From Candidatus Alistipes stercoravium (lineage in GTDB: Bacteria; Bacteroidota; Bacteroidia; Bacteroidales; Rikenellaceae), in assembly GCA_019119615.1 (NCBI GenBank), contig DWWQ01000004.1, positions 1-64,000 on the forward strand: a stretch of DNA of 64,000 nt, written 5' to 3'. Positions 49,317-61,700 of the stretch are shown here, one piece after another. A model generated the notes under the pieces. That model was not told where the DNA came from. It ran no database searches and was given only the letters and a program-made list of their open reading frames with translations. The position numbers and the translations under genes are program-made. The stretch's first letter is position 1; the number at the start of each line of letters is the position of its first letter.

Positions 49317-51545
49317 ATGGAACTGAACAAGACCTTCATCGACGGCCTTTGGAGCAAAGAGATCAACGTAACGAGTTTCGTACAGACGAACATCACCCCC
49401 TACCTGGGCGACGGATCGTTCCTGCAGGGACCTACCGAACGCACCCGACACATCTGGAACCTCTGCCTCAAGGCACTCGAGGAGGAGCGGCAGCATAACG
49501 GCATCCGCTCGCTGGACAACAAGACCGTCTCGACGATCACCTCGCACAAGGCCGGCTATATCGACCGCGAACAGGAGCTCATCGTGGGTCTGCAGACCGA
49601 CGAGCTGCTCAAGCGCGCCATCAAGCCCTTCGGCGGCATCAACGTCGTATCGCGCGCCTGCAGGGAGAACGGCGTCGATGTCGATGAGAAGGTCCGCGAC
49701 ATCTTCACCCACTACCGCAAGACGCACAACGACGGCGTCTTCGACGTCTACACCGAGGAGATCCGCTCGTTCCGCTCGCTGGGCTTCCTGACGGGTCTTC
49801 CCGACAACTACGCCCGCGGCCGCATCATCGGCGACTACCGCCGTCTGGCCCTCTACGGCACCGACCGTCTGATCGAGGCCAAGCAGGAGGACCTGCGCCA
49901 CCTCACGGGCCCGATGACCGAGGCCCGCATCCGCCTGCGCGAGGAGGTCGCCGAGCAGATCAAGGCCCTGAAGGAGATCCGCACGATGGGCGAATACTAC
50001 GGGCTGGACCTGAGCCGTCCGGCACACTCGGCACAGGAGGCCGTGCAGTGGGTCTACATGGCCTACCTGGCGGCTGTCAAGGAGCAGGACGGCGCCGCCA
50101 TGTCGCTCGGCAACGTCTCGTCGTTCCTCGACATCTTCATCGAATACGACCTGGCCCACGGCCTGATCGACGAGACGTTCGCCCAGGAGCTTATCGACCA
50201 GTTCGTCATCAAGCTCCGCATGGTGCGCCACCTGCGCATGCAGTCCTACAACGACATCTTCGCCGGCGACCCGACGTGGGTTACCGAGGCGATCGGAGGC
50301 CGCTTCAACGACGGCCGCACGAAAGTTACGAAGACCTCGTTCCGCTTCCTGCAGACGCTCTACAACCTCGGTCCCTCGCCCGAGCCGAACCTCACGATCC
50401 TCTGGAGCCCCGACCTGCCGCAGGGATTCAAGGAGTTCTGCGCCAAGGTTTCGGCCGACACCAGCTCGATCCAGTACGAGAACGACGACCTGATGCGCGA
50501 AGTGCGCCACTCGGACGACTACGGTATCGCCTGCTGCGTTTCGTATCAGGACATCGGCCGCCAGATCCAGTTCTTCGGCGCCCGCTGCAACCTGGCCAAG
50601 GCGCTGCTGCTGGCCATCAACGAGGGCCGCTGCGAGAACACCGGCACGGTAATGGTCCAGGGAATCCCCGCACTGTCGGAGGGTCCGCTGCGCTTCGAGG
50701 AGGTTATGCAGAACTACAAGAAGGTGCTGCATGAGATCGCCCGCGTCTACAACGAGGCGATGAACATCATCCACTACATGCACGACAAGTACTACTACGA
50801 GAAGGCCCAGATGGCTTTCGTCGATACCGACCCGCGCATCAACCTCGCCTACGGCGTGGCGGGCCTCTCGATCGCCCTCGACTCCCTCTCGGCCATCAAG
50901 TACGCCCGCGTCACGGTGCGCCGCAACGAGCAGGGTCTCTCCGAAGGCTTCGACATCGAGGGTGAATTCCCCTGCTTCGGCAACAACGACGACCGTGTCG
51001 ATCACCTCGGTGTCGATCTGGTCTACTACTTCAGCGAGGAGCTCAAGAAGCTGCCCGTCTACAAGAACGCACGCCCGACACTGTCGCTGCTGACGATCAC
51101 CTCGAACGTCATGTACGGCAAGAAGACCGGCGCCACGCCCGACGGCCGCGCCAAGGGTGTCGCCTTCGCCCCGGGAGCCAACCCCATGCACGGACGCGAC
51201 AAGAGCGGTGCCATCGCCTCGCTCGCCTCGGTGGCCAAGCTCCGCTACCGCGACTCGCAGGACGGCATCTCGAACACCTTCTCGATCGTTCCGAAGTCGC
51301 TCGGCCCCACCGAGCAGGACCGCGTGGACAACCTGGTAACGATGCTCGACGGCTACTTCACGAAGGGTGCCCACCACCTGAACGTGAACGTACTGAACCG
51401 CGCGATGCTCGAGGATGCCATGGAACACCCGGAGAAGTACCCGCAACTGACGATCCGCGTATCGGGCTACGCCGTGAACTTCACCAAGCTGAGCCGCGAG
51501 CATCAGCTCGAGGTCATCAGCCGCAGCTTCCACGAACGCATGTAA
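49317..51545 (+). CDS. pflB: Formate C-acetyltransferase (pyruvate formate-lyase)
   Basis: [34 protein letters not shown]-terminal glycyl radical motif [10 protein letters not shown]-type ([19 protein letters not shown]). Confidence 0.96.
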   Translation: MELNKTFIDGLWSKEINVTSFVQTNITPYLGDGSFLQGPTERTRHIWNLCLKALEEERQHNGIRSLDNKTVSTITSHKAGYIDREQELIVGLQTDELLKRAIKPFGGINVVSRACRENGVDVDEKVRDIFTHYRKTHNDGVFDVYTEEIRSFRSLGFLTGLPDNYARGRIIGDYRRLALYGTDRLIEAKQEDLRHLTGPMTEARIRLREEVAEQIKALKEIRTMGEYYGLDLSRPAHSAQEAVQWVYMAYLAAVKEQDGAAMSLGNVSSFLDIFIEYDLAHGLIDETFAQELIDQFVIKLRMVRHLRMQSYNDIFAGDPTWVTEAIGGRFNDGRTKVTKTSFRFLQTLYNLGPSPEPNLTILWSPDLPQGFKEFCAKVSADTSSIQYENDDLMREVRHSDDYGIACCVSYQDIGRQIQFFGARCNLAKALLLAINEGRCENTGTVMVQGIPALSEGPLRFEEVMQNYKKVLHEIARVYNEAMNIIHYMHDKYYYEKAQMAFVDTDPRINLAYGVAGLSIALDSLSAIKYARVTVRRNEQGLSEGFDIEGEFPCFGNNDDRVDHLGVDLVYYFSEELKKLPVYKNARPTLSLLTITSNVMYGKKTGATPDGRAKGVAFAPGANPMHGRDKSGAIASLASVAKLRYRDSQDGISNTFSIVPKSLGPTEQDRVDNLVTMLDGYFTKGAHHLNVNVLNRAMLEDAMEHPEKYPQLTIRVSGYAVNFTKLSREHQLEVISRSFHERM

Positions 51546-51547
51546 GC

Positions 51548-52273
51548 ATGCTGCGCGTACACTCCTACGAATCAATGGGAACATTCGACGGGCCGGGACT
51601 CCGGCTCGTCGTCTTCCTGCAAGGCTGCAACTTCCGCTGCCTTTACTGCGCCAACCCCGACACGATCGAGGCGTGCGGCGGCAAGCCGACCGAAGCGGCG
51701 GAGATCCTCCGTATGGCCGTGGACCAGAAACCCTTCTTCGGGCGGCGCGGCGGTGTAACCTTCTCGGGCGGCGAGCCGACCTTCCAGGCTGCGGCGCTGC
51801 TGCCGCTGGTGCGGATGCTCAAGGCGGAGGGGATTCACGTCTGCCTCGACTCGAACGGCGGAGTGTGGAATCCGGTTGTCGAGGAGCTGCTCGGGGAGGT
51901 CGATCTGGTGCTGCTTGACGTCAAGCAGATCACGCCGGAGCGCCACCGGCAGCTTACGGGCCGTGAGAATACGCAGACGCTGCGCACGGCGGCCTGGCTG
52001 GAGGAGCACGCCAAACCCTTCTGGCTGCGCTACGTCCTCGTCCCGGGGTACAGCGACGCCGAGGAGGATATCCGCGCGCTGGGCGAGCGGCTGGGCGGCT
52101 ACCGCATGATCGAGCGGGTCGAGCTGCTCCCCTACCATACGCTCGGCGTACACAAGTACGAGGCCATGGGGCTCGAATACCGGCTCCGCGACGTCCGGGA
52201 GAACACCCCCGAGCAGACGGACCGCGCGGCGGCCCTGCTGCGGGAGTACTTCGCCACGGTGATTGTAAACTGA
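51548..52273 (+). CDS. pflA: Pyruvate formate-lyase activating enzyme
   Basis: FLQGCNFRCLYCANPDT (radical SAM CxxxCxxC), GGVTFSGGEPTFQ. Confidence 0.95.
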   Translation: MLRVHSYESMGTFDGPGLRLVVFLQGCNFRCLYCANPDTIEACGGKPTEAAEILRMAVDQKPFFGRRGGVTFSGGEPTFQAAALLPLVRMLKAEGIHVCLDSNGGVWNPVVEELLGEVDLVLLDVKQITPERHRQLTGRENTQTLRTAAWLEEHAKPFWLRYVLVPGYSDAEEDIRALGERLGGYRMIERVELLPYHTLGVHKYEAMGLEYRLRDVRENTPEQTDRAAALLREYFATVIVN

Positions 52274-52294
52274 CGGCCGAGGCTACCAAAACGT

Positions 52295-52329
52295 AAAAAA
52301 CAGCCGGGCAATAAGCCCGGCTGTTTTTG
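52295..52329. terminator. Bidirectional terminator between pflA and the GH20 gene
   Basis: AAAAAACAGCCGGGC-aataa-GCCCGGCTGTTTTTG. Confidence 0.88.
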
Positions 52330-52346
52330 CATCACAGGAACCGCCT

Positions 52347-54419
52347 CTACTGCACGACGATCTCATCGACGAAGATCCAGCCGCCGGGGATGCCGCCGCT
52401 GCGCGCCACATAGCGGATGTAGCGCACCTCGGCCGCACCGTCGTAGGCAAAGGTCTTGAAGAGCAGGTCGGGGCACTTGGGCGAGATGTCGTTGTGCACG
52501 GTGGCGAGCCGCTCGTACGTCTCACCGTCCTGCGATCCGTAGATCTCCACCTGCCGCGGCACCCAGACATAGGGGCCGGCCGACTGCATGAAGGTGGCGC
52601 CGATGTAGTGCACCTCCTGCACACGGCCCAGATCGACCGTAACATCGACATCCGAGTCGAGGAATCCCTGCCAGCGGCGGTCGCCGTAGGTCCAGCCGCC
52701 CAGCACGCCGTCGGTCAGTGTCGAGGCGCCCGAAGCGGCGTACTTCTCACTCCACGGCGTCGCATAGTGCACCGGGCAGCCCTCGGCCAGATGGTGCTTC
52801 GGGGCAAGGCTCTCGGGCCGCTCGCCGTATTCGGTCCGCAGGTCGAAAGGCTCGTAGCCGCGTGCCCGCAGCAACTCCGACGCCTCGAGGGCCCGGGCGT
52901 GGAACGCATCGTAGGACTTGCGCTCGGGAAGGCTCCACCCCACCTCCGAAAGGGCCATCAGCCGCGGCCACATCATGTATTCGTAGTGGGCGTCCGTGGG
53001 GATCCACTCGGCCCAGAGATTCGCCTGCACGCCAAGCAGCAGCCGTTCCTGTTCGGGGGTCATCTCCTCCGACACGGGTTCGAAGGAGTAAACCTTGCGC
53101 AGGGGCGTATAGCCGCCGATCGATGCGGGCTGCGTGAAGGGAGCATCCTGCGTATAGTCGAGATAGCAGAACTCCCCGGGCGTGAAGATCGCCCGGTGGC
53201 CTGCGCGGAGGGCCTGCATGCCCCCCTCCACACCGCGCCACGACATGACCGTGGCATTCGGGGCCAGCCCGCCGTCGAGAATCTCGTCCCAGCCCAGCAA
53301 CTTGCGCCCGTGGGCGTTCAGGAAACGTTCGATGCGGTGGATCAGGTAGCTCTGCAACTCGTCCACATCCTGCAGTCCCTCGGCCTGCATGCGGGCCTGG
53401 CACTTCGGGCAGGTGCGCCAGGCCGACTTCCCGGCCTCGTCGCCCCCGACATGGATATACTCCGACGGGAAGAGCTCCATGACCTCCGTGAGGACATTCT
53501 CCAGAAACTCGAAGGTCTGCTCGTTGCCCGGGCAAAGGTCGTAATCCTTGTAGGCCACGCCCGTACATCCCAGCTCGGGATAGGCGGCCGTAACCTCGTC
53601 GCTGTGGCCCGGCATCTCGATTTCGGGAATCACCTCGATATGGCGCCGGCGTGCATACTCGACGATCCGGCGGATATCCTCCTTCGTATAGTAGCCGCCC
53701 CGGGCCTGCGGGTCATCCGCCTCGCAGTAGCGGCGGTCGCCCCGCCACCAGCTTTCCCAATCCGCATAGGGACGCCAGGCCGCAAACTCCGTCAGGCGGG
53801 GGTAGCGCTCGATCTCCAGGCGCCAGCCGGCACCGTCGGTCAGGTGCATGTGCAGGCGGTTGAGCTTGAAGAGCGCCATGGCGTCCAGCTGCCGCTCGAC
53901 AAACTCCACGGAGCGGAAATGGCGGCTCACGTCGATCATGAAGCCGCGGTAGCCGAAGCGCGGCGCGTCGTCGATCGTGCGGCAGGCGATCTCGGTCAGA
54001 CGGCCGTCGTCGCTGATCTGCAGCAGGCTCTGCACGGCATAGAAGAGGCCGGCCGTGGCGCGGGCCAAGGCCGTCATACGCCGCGGCGTGATCTCCAGCC
54101 GGTAGGCTTCGTCCGAGGCGAAACGCCGGTCGCCGGGTTCGAGCCGCAGCTCCAGATCGGGACGCTCCTTGCCGGCCGGCTGCCAGCCGAGCGTCGTGAG
54201 GTAGGCCGCCAGGTCGTCGGCCGCCGCAGCCTCGCCGCGCGGCACGCGGATTTCAAAACAGACAGGCGCCTCCAGACGGTAAAAGCCCTCGGTCCGCACA
54301 TCGGAAGCCGGAGCGGGAATCACCCCGCGCACGGCGGCGGGCTCCCCGGCGGCCGACGCCGCGGGGAGTACCATCGCCAGCAGGGCGGCGATCCATGCGA
54401 CACGCAACGAACGGATCAT
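52347..54419 (-). CDS. Beta-N-acetylhexosaminidase, GH20, with C-terminal F5/8C-like domain
   Basis: RFGYRGFMIDVSRHFRSVEFVERQLDAMALFKLNRLHMHLTDGAGWRLEIERYPRLTE; IPEIEMPGHS; IHVGGDEA. Confidence 0.94.
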   Translation of the reverse strand: MIRSLRVAWIAALLAMVLPAASAAGEPAAVRGVIPAPASDVRTEGFYRLEAPVCFEIRVPRGEAAAADDLAAYLTTLGWQPAGKERPDLELRLEPGDRRFASDEAYRLEITPRRMTALARATAGLFYAVQSLLQISDDGRLTEIACRTIDDAPRFGYRGFMIDVSRHFRSVEFVERQLDAMALFKLNRLHMHLTDGAGWRLEIERYPRLTEFAAWRPYADWESWWRGDRRYCEADDPQARGGYYTKEDIRRIVEYARRRHIEVIPEIEMPGHSDEVTAAYPELGCTGVAYKDYDLCPGNEQTFEFLENVLTEVMELFPSEYIHVGGDEAGKSAWRTCPKCQARMQAEGLQDVDELQSYLIHRIERFLNAHGRKLLGWDEILDGGLAPNATVMSWRGVEGGMQALRAGHRAIFTPGEFCYLDYTQDAPFTQPASIGGYTPLRKVYSFEPVSEEMTPEQERLLLGVQANLWAEWIPTDAHYEYMMWPRLMALSEVGWSLPERKSYDAFHARALEASELLRARGYEPFDLRTEYGERPESLAPKHHLAEGCPVHYATPWSEKYAASGASTLTDGVLGGWTYGDRRWQGFLDSDVDVTVDLGRVQEVHYIGATFMQSAGPYVWVPRQVEIYGSQDGETYERLATVHNDISPKCPDLLFKTFAYDGAAEVRYIRYVARSGGIPGGWIFVDEIVVQ

Positions 54420-56746
54420 CAGTTCACGCAGATTTCATCCACGAAGAGGAAACCTTTCCTGCCGCGGGCTCCGTGCCACTCCGGAATCGGATTCACGGTC
54501 TGCGCCTCGACACGCAGGTAGCGGGCCGAAGTCTCGGGGAACGTTACCGTATAGTCCTTCAGCGTATCGGGATCGGCGGCCGTCTCCATCGGGATCTCGA
54601 TGCGGCCCACCTCGGTGAAGGTTTCGCCGTCGTCCGAGGTGCTGGCAACGAGCGTCAGCGGCGGGAAGATGTCCTCGCTCTTCGAGACGAGCGTGCCGAG
54701 GCGCACCTCGCTGTACGAGGCGCCCGACATGTCGATCACCACGTCCATCGGATCGCCGAACCAGCCGGTCCAGTCGCCGTTGGCGTAGCTGAAGTAGCTC
54801 TCCACGCCATCGACGAGCGTAGCCGGAGCACCGAAACGATACTTCTCCAGTGGCTGGGTGCGCATCACGACCGAATGGCCCATCGCCTTGTTGTCGGTGA
54901 AAACGCGCTCCAGCACCCGCGAACGAACCTCGCCGCGGATGGCCACGGCCTTGAGCGTGCAGCCCTCGCGGATCTCGACCGGCGCCGTATAGCGCGTGCT
55001 CTCGGCCGTCGGATCCATGCCGTCGAGCGTATAGTAGATCGGCGCGTCGCCGAGTGTCGAGAGCGACACCTCGACGCACTGCTTCTCGGGATTGCCGTTT
55101 ACTTCGGCATGCACGCCGAATACCACGGGCGAATAGTTGTAACCCATGCGGGTGTAGAGATCAACGAAATGCGGCAGCGCCCCGGCGAAACGATCCCACT
55201 CGCGGCGGCCCTTGTCGCACCACTGCACCTCGCTCAAGGCGGCCATGCGTGGCAGCAGCATGTACTCCAGATGCTCGGGCGAAAGAACGTACTCCGTCCA
55301 GAGGTTCGCCTGGATACCCAGAATATGGTCGCCCAGCTCCTGCGCGAGCGAGTCGGGAACCGGCTCGTAGGAGTAAACCTTCTCGACGGGCAGGTAGCCG
55401 CCGATGCCGAAGGGCTCGTTCTCGACGTCGCGGGACTGGTAGTAGTCGAAGTAGAAGTGCGTCGTGGGGGTCATGATGGCGTCGTGGCCCATCTTGGCCG
55501 CGGCGATGCCGCCCTCCGAACCGCGCCACGACATGACGGTGGCATTCGGAGCCAGCTCACCCTCGAGGATCTCGTCCCAACCGATGATGCGGCGTCCATG
55601 CTCGTTGAGGAACTTCTCGATGCGGGCCGTAACATAGCTCTGGAGGTAGTACTCGGCGGCGTGCTTCTCGTCGCCCTTGATACCCAGCTCGCGGATCTTC
55701 GCCTGGCAGACGGGGCACTTCTCCCAGCGCGTCTTCGGGCACTCGTCGCCTCCGATATGGATATATTCCGAGGGGAAGAGCTCCATGACCTCCCCGAGGA
55801 CGTTCTCCAGGAACTCGAAAGTCTTCTCCTTGCCGACGCACAGCACGTCGTCGGCCACGCCCCAGCGGCCCCATACCTCATACGGGCCTCCGGTACATCC
55901 CAGTTCGGGATAGCAGGCCAGCGCGGCGAGCATGTGGCCCGGGAGGTCGATCTCGGGGATCACCGTAATGCCGCGGGCGGCCGCATAGGCCACCACCTCG
56001 CGGATCTCGTCCTGCGTGTAGTAACCGCCGTAGGGCACGCCGTCGTACTGGTCCCAGTTCTTCTTGACGACCGTACCCTTGCGGATGCTGCCGTACTCCG
56101 TCAGACGGGGATAGCGCTTGATCTCGATGCGCCAGCCCTGGTCGTCCGTGAGGTGCCAGTGCAGGCGGTTGAGCTTGTGGAAGGCCATCAGGTCGATGAT
56201 CTTCTCGACCTCCTCCTTCGAGAAGAAGTGGCGCGCCACGTCGAGCATCAGGCCGCGGTAGGCAAAGCGCGGGGCATCGTCGATCGCAACGCACGGCAGC
56301 GTCCAGGCGGTCGCGGCATCGGCCTCACCGCCGAAGAAGGCCGCGGGCAGCAGCTGCTTGACCGTCTGTACGGCATAGAGGAAACCGGGCAGCGACGACG
56401 CGCGGACGGTAACGCCCGAAGAGGCCACGTCGAGCTGGTAACGCTCGGCGTCGAGCGCTTCGTCCACGACGAAGCGGAAGCCCTCGCCGGCCGCCGGGTC
56501 GGCGACATACGACACGGTGCTCTCGGTCTGCGTGGCCTCCGACAGCCGGGCGGCAAACTCCTCGACCACGGCGCGCGAAGCCTCGTCGAGGCCTTCGTCG
56601 CAGGTGAAGGCGGCACCCGCCACGGCATACGAGCCCGAGCGGGGGGTCAGCTCATTGGGGTAGGGAATCAATTCGTAGGTGTTCGTCTTTCCGGCACACG
56701 AGGCCAGGAGCAGCGACGACACGAACAAGGCAAGCAATCTGTTCAT
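54419..56746 (-). CDS. Beta-N-acetylhexosaminidase, GH20, lipoprotein
   Basis: Lipobox LLLASCAGK; RFAYRGLMLDVARHFFSKEEVEKIIDLMAFHKLNRLHWHLTDDQGWRIEIKRYP; IHIGGDECPK. Confidence 0.95.
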   Translation of the reverse strand: MNRLLALFVSSLLLASCAGKTNTYELIPYPNELTPRSGSYAVAGAAFTCDEGLDEASRAVVEEFAARLSEATQTESTVSYVADPAAGEGFRFVVDEALDAERYQLDVASSGVTVRASSLPGFLYAVQTVKQLLPAAFFGGEADAATAWTLPCVAIDDAPRFAYRGLMLDVARHFFSKEEVEKIIDLMAFHKLNRLHWHLTDDQGWRIEIKRYPRLTEYGSIRKGTVVKKNWDQYDGVPYGGYYTQDEIREVVAYAAARGITVIPEIDLPGHMLAALACYPELGCTGGPYEVWGRWGVADDVLCVGKEKTFEFLENVLGEVMELFPSEYIHIGGDECPKTRWEKCPVCQAKIRELGIKGDEKHAAEYYLQSYVTARIEKFLNEHGRRIIGWDEILEGELAPNATVMSWRGSEGGIAAAKMGHDAIMTPTTHFYFDYYQSRDVENEPFGIGGYLPVEKVYSYEPVPDSLAQELGDHILGIQANLWTEYVLSPEHLEYMLLPRMAALSEVQWCDKGRREWDRFAGALPHFVDLYTRMGYNYSPVVFGVHAEVNGNPEKQCVEVSLSTLGDAPIYYTLDGMDPTAESTRYTAPVEIREGCTLKAVAIRGEVRSRVLERVFTDNKAMGHSVVMRTQPLEKYRFGAPATLVDGVESYFSYANGDWTGWFGDPMDVVIDMSGASYSEVRLGTLVSKSEDIFPPLTLVASTSDDGETFTEVGRIEIPMETAADPDTLKDYTVTFPETSARYLRVEAQTVNPIPEWHGARGRKGFLFVDEICVN

Positions 56747-56826
56747 AACGTATTTTTAGAAATTAGGTTTCGGCACAGGCAACCGCCCGCCGGAGCCGAT
56801 GGCAACGGTCCGGTGCGATCTATCTG

Positions 56827-56834
56827 CAAATATA
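56827..56834 (-). promoter_or_regulatory. Bacteroidota -7 box (TATATTTG) for the GH20 pair
   Basis: CAAATATA on plus strand, upstream of GH20 gene at 56746. Confidence 0.45.
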
Positions 56835-56983
56835 ACAGTTTCAGCGAAAGAAACCGCCTGTTCGGGCCGAAAATCGGGTAAATCGCACAAAAAAAGCGGG
56901 CTTTTCCCTCCGAATCCGCACCCGGGCAGCAAAAGGGGCCCGCCGCAAAGCGGCGAGCCCCCGTGCAAATACCCGGCAGCGGA

Positions 56984-58747
56984 TCAGAAGTTGCCCTTGT
57001 CGGCCTGATCCCACCACAGGCGCGTACCGGCGTTGTCGCCGCTCGTACCGCCCGTTGCCTCGGCGTTGAGCATCCCGATGGCGGCGTTCACCGCCTCGGT
57101 ATTCGAGTTGAGCTCATTTTCGTTGTAGGGCAGACGGCGCGGGCCATACTTGGTGCTGATCTCTTTTTCATTCTCGTTCTGCTTGACCGGGAAGAGTTTC
57201 GGATAACCCGTCCGGCGGTACTCGGCCCATGCCTCGTTCGAAAGCGGGAAGAGGGCGATCCACTTCTGCGTGATGATGCGCTGCAGCTTCTCTTCATCCG
57301 TGGCCGCATCGTCCCACTTCACGCAAAGGTCGTTCTCGTTCACCGAATCATAGCCCTCCGTTGCGGGATCGATATAGTCGAGCGGCAGCGACGTACCGTT
57401 GTTGATGTAGGCATCGATCGTCTCGTCCGAGGCCAGCGTCTTCCAGTCGGCGGGAAGCTCCTGCTTGAACTCGGCATAACCCTGCTCGGCGTAGGCGGCG
57501 CGGTAGGCATACTGGTTCTTGATCGAGGTGCGGATACCCGTCTCGTAGAGCGTCTGCACGCTCTCGCCGGTCAGCTGCCAGCGGAGTTCCGCCTCGGCAC
57601 GCAGGAACCACCCTTCGGCGGCGAACAGGATGGGCTGCGGCATGGTGAAGGTTCCGGCCCAGCCCGAATAGTTGCTGTACATGTTGGGCTTGCCGCCGAT
57701 CGGACAGCCGGCCGGCAGGCCGAGGTAGGCCGTACCCTGCTTGAGCGGCGCGCCCGTATCGGGATCGGTCAGGTAGTCCGCCTCGGCGTAGACCGCAAAG
57801 CCGTTGTCGTCGGTTCCTATCGGCGTGGCGCCGCTCCGGACGACCGGCTGCGTATTTTTCGTGAAATAGAGCGGCAGGCGCGGGTCGTCGTAGCCCTTGA
57901 GCATCGTTACGAGCGAAGCGTTGGCGCCGCAGTCGCCCCAGTTGAACATGAGCCACATCTCGTTCTCGAAGCCCTTCGAGATCAGGATGTCCGTGTCGGT
58001 CAGCACACCGCCCTGCACGGCCTCGGCGGCATACTGCTCGGCCAGCGCCGGGGCAACCTTCACCATACGCAGGGCAATGCGCAGCTTGAGCTGGTTGGCC
58101 ACCTGCAGCCACAGCGCATGGTCGCCGTTGCACCAGATGTCGAAACTGCCCAGGCCGGGTGTCTCCGTGGCAAAGCCCTCGATCGCCGTATTGAGCTGCG
58201 AGATCATCGTCCCGTAGATCTGCTCCTGCGTATCATAGGCATACGACCCGGGACGCTCGGGAAGCGCATCGGCCGCAATGACCGACGAATAGGGAACCGG
58301 CCCGTAGGTATCGGTGTAGTTGAGCAGGTTGTAGACCTCGACCACACGCATGACGGCCGCAAAGTCGGGCTGGTTGTTCTCCTCGCACTGGCGGATCAGC
58401 CGGCGCGTGTTGTTGAAGATCTTCTGCATGAAGTTCTCGTGCATGCCGCCGCAGTGCCCGCGGTTCATGGCATAGCGCTGGTTCGTGAAGTTGCCGTTGG
58501 GGCTCTCGAAATAACCGCCGTAGATGTCGATCTGCAGGTTTGTCCAGAACTGGAAGAGGTTCTGCTGACAGGGATAGCTGTAACTCATCGGCGTGGTGAA
58601 CTGCGCCTCGAAGGGAAGGTCGGAAGGATTCACCTCGTAGGGATTGGTGTTCAGCTCCTCGAAATCGCCGGTACAGCCTCCCAGCAAGGCGATCGGAAGT
58701 ACCAGTGCGGCGGTGTATCGGATGATATTCGTGCGTTTCATAATCAT
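56984..58747 (-). CDS. SusD/RagB family lipoprotein (SusD-like type 2)
   Basis: Lipobox LLGGCTGDFEELNTNPYEV; SusD-like sequence directly after susC. Confidence 0.9.
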   Translation of the reverse strand: MIMKRTNIIRYTAALVLPIALLGGCTGDFEELNTNPYEVNPSDLPFEAQFTTPMSYSYPCQQNLFQFWTNLQIDIYGGYFESPNGNFTNQRYAMNRGHCGGMHENFMQKIFNNTRRLIRQCEENNQPDFAAVMRVVEVYNLLNYTDTYGPVPYSSVIAADALPERPGSYAYDTQEQIYGTMISQLNTAIEGFATETPGLGSFDIWCNGDHALWLQVANQLKLRIALRMVKVAPALAEQYAAEAVQGGVLTDTDILISKGFENEMWLMFNWGDCGANASLVTMLKGYDDPRLPLYFTKNTQPVVRSGATPIGTDDNGFAVYAEADYLTDPDTGAPLKQGTAYLGLPAGCPIGGKPNMYSNYSGWAGTFTMPQPILFAAEGWFLRAEAELRWQLTGESVQTLYETGIRTSIKNQYAYRAAYAEQGYAEFKQELPADWKTLASDETIDAYINNGTSLPLDYIDPATEGYDSVNENDLCVKWDDAATDEEKLQRIITQKWIALFPLSNEAWAEYRRTGYPKLFPVKQNENEKEISTKYGPRRLPYNENELNSNTEAVNAAIGMLNAEATGGTSGDNAGTRLWWDQADKGNF

Positions 58748-58759
58748 GTTGTCGCTTTT

Positions 58760-61700
58760 TTAGAAGTTGAGTTTCACATTCAGGCCGAAGCTGCGGGTCG
58801 TGGGCAGGTTGAAGATGTCGAAGCCCTGCACGCCGTTGCCCGTACCCATCGAGACGTCGGGATCCATCGGGGCATCCTTGTAGAAGAAGAAGAGGTTGCG
58901 GGCGATGAGCGACAGGGTCAGGTTCTTCGACGGCCCGAACAGATCGCGGAACGTATAGCCGAACGAGATCTCGCGCAGGCGGACGTTCGTGGCGTCATAG
59001 ACGTAATCCTCGTTGTTGTACTGCGCATTGTAGTTCGTGGCACCCACCAGGTCGTAGTATTTCTGCACATTGGTGAAACGGACTCCCTCGCGCTCCACAT
59101 ACCCGCAGTCGCGGGCATCGGCCGTGCGCTGCGACACGCCCCAGCCGTCGAGCGCCGCCTCGGTCATCGAGAGCACCTTGCCGCCGAAGCGGAAGTCGAT
59201 GAGGAAGCCCAGCGCGAAATCCTTGTAGCGGAACGTGTTGTTCCAGCCCATATAGACCTTCGAATTCATGTCGCCGACATACTTCAGGTCTTCGAGACCT
59301 TCGCCGCCCAGCACGGGAACCTGATAACTCTCGCCGGTGGCCTCGTCGGTTACGGTATTGACCATGAGGCTGCCGTCCTCATTATGCTGGAGCGTCCGCA
59401 CATAGAGGTCGCCGAAGTGGCCCCCCTCCTTGAGCACCACCTGGGCGCCGCCGAAATTCGAGAGCGAAAGACCGTCCTGCAGCCCCTCGACCAGCTCGAT
59501 GATCTTGTTGTCGTTGTACGAGAGGTTCAGGTCCGTGGACCAGGTGAAGTCATTGCCGAAATCCTGGAACCATCCCAGCGAGAGTTCGAAGCCCTGGTTC
59601 TGCACGTTGCCCGCATTGACGTACTGCGACTCGTAACCGCTCTCCCACGGCAGCTTGATCGAGAAGAACTGGTTCCGGGTGTTGGTCTTGTAATAGGTGG
59701 CGCTCACATGCAGGCGGTGCTGGAAGAACTCTCCGTCGAAGCCGGCCTCGAACGAGTGGGTCTTCTCGGGTTCGAGCGTACGGAACGGCGTGCTCTTCGG
59801 CGGCGTGATGGCGCCCTGCGTACCGAGCGTATAGAGCGGATTGGTCATGTAGGCCGGCACGTCGTTGCCCACGACCGAATAGGAGGCTCGGAACTTGAAC
59901 AGGTCGATGTTGCCGCCCATGTCCACGAAGCGGTCGAGCAGCAGGCTGGCACCCACCGAAGGATAGAAGAACGAATAACCATTGGTGAAGGCCAGGGCCG
60001 ACGACCAGTCGTTACGGGCCGTAACGTCGAGGAACAACCCTTCCCGGTAGCCGAACGTCGCCGTGGCGAAGACCGAATTCAGGCGCTTGCGCGTGAGGCC
60101 CATGCTGGCCATGTTCGCATAGTAGTTGGCCGGGATGAAGAGATTGGGATACATCACGTTGCCGTTGGGCTTGCCGTCGGTCATCGAAAATTTCGTACCC
60201 TCGGCCCACAGCTCCACGTCGTTCGACTGCGTGCGGGTCATGCTGGCGCCCGCCGTGGCGTTGAGCGAGAAGTCGCCCCAGGTATGCTCGTACTGGACCA
60301 GGGCATCGGCATAGAGCTGCTCGCTGAAGTAGCGGTTGTCCTTCATGCGGCCCATCGGATAGCGGTTGGCCGTCGAGGAGGCGTAGAAGTTATGCTTGAA
60401 GTTGTCGTCCGCCCGCTCGTAACGCATGCGGCCCGTCAGCGAAAGCCCGTCGATGATCCGGTACTTGACCTGACCGCCGAACTCGTAGCGGTTGCGTTCC
60501 GAGACGGGCTTCTGCCGGTTGAGGATCCAGTAGGGGTTGTCGAACTGCTCGAGCGCGGTGTTCACCCAGTTGTGGATGTTGGCATTGAGCGAGGCATCGT
60601 AAATCTCGTAGTTGGCCTTGTAGTAGTCCCAGTCTTCGCCGCGCGGGAAGAGGTAGGCTCCCGTCAGCGGATTGATGAGCCAGCCGGCCGCCGGCTGGTT
60701 GGAGACGTGCTGATTGACGTATTTGGCCGAGAAATCGATCTGCACATGGTCGTCGAAAAGATCGAAGCCGACCTTCGAGTTGAGCGTATGCTGCGCATAG
60801 TCATTCTCGGGGGTGATGCCGCCCGACGAGACGTTGCCATAGGAGAAGTAGGCGCGCAGATTCTCCGCACCGCCGCTGATCGACACCGAATTGTTGGTCG
60901 TCCAGCCCGTACGGTAGAACTCCCTGGCATAGTTCGGAGCCTCCGATTCAAGTTTCGGCCCCCAGCTATAGGTCTTGTCGGCCGACCCGTAGGTCGTCTG
61001 GAACTCGGGCAGCGAGATCGGCGTCTCGACGGTCGTATTGCTCGACACGCTCACCGAAATACGGCCTGCCGAGGCCGATTTGGTCGTAATCATAATGGCG
61101 CCGTTGGCGGCCACGGCACCGTAAAGCGCAGCGGCCGAAGCTCCCTTCAGCAGCGAAATCGACGCAATGTCGTCGGGATTGATCGTGGACATGGCGTCGC
61201 CGCCGTCGCGCGTGCCGTTGCCGATCGAGCTGCTCACCTGGTCCGACGTGGTGTTCATCATCAGGGGTACGCCATCCACGACCACCAGCGGCTGGTTCGA
61301 GCCGTTGATCGACTTGTTGCCGCGGAAGAGGATCTTCGAGGAGCCTCCGGCACCCGTCGAGTTCGGGGTGATCTGCAGGCCGGCCGACTTGCCCTGCAGC
61401 GAGTTGATCATGTTGATCGACTTGATGTCGGCCACATCGTCGCCGCCGACCGTCTCGGCGGCATAGGTCAGCGTCTTCGACTGACGCTCGATGCCCATGG
61501 CCGTTACGACCACGGCATTGAGCTGGTTGGCGGTCTGTTTCAGCCGGATCTCCAGGAAGGTCTGACCGGCATAGGCAACCTCATAGGGATCATACCCCAC
61601 ATAGGTAACCTGCAGCACCTCCCCCCTCTTCAGGCCGTCGAGGTGGAATACGCCGTCCGCGTCGGTGGTCGTTCCGCGCGTCGTATTCTTCACAATCACC

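Noticed and set aside
49296-51584. 762-aa minus-strand ORF
   Set aside because: Antisense to pflB; artefact.
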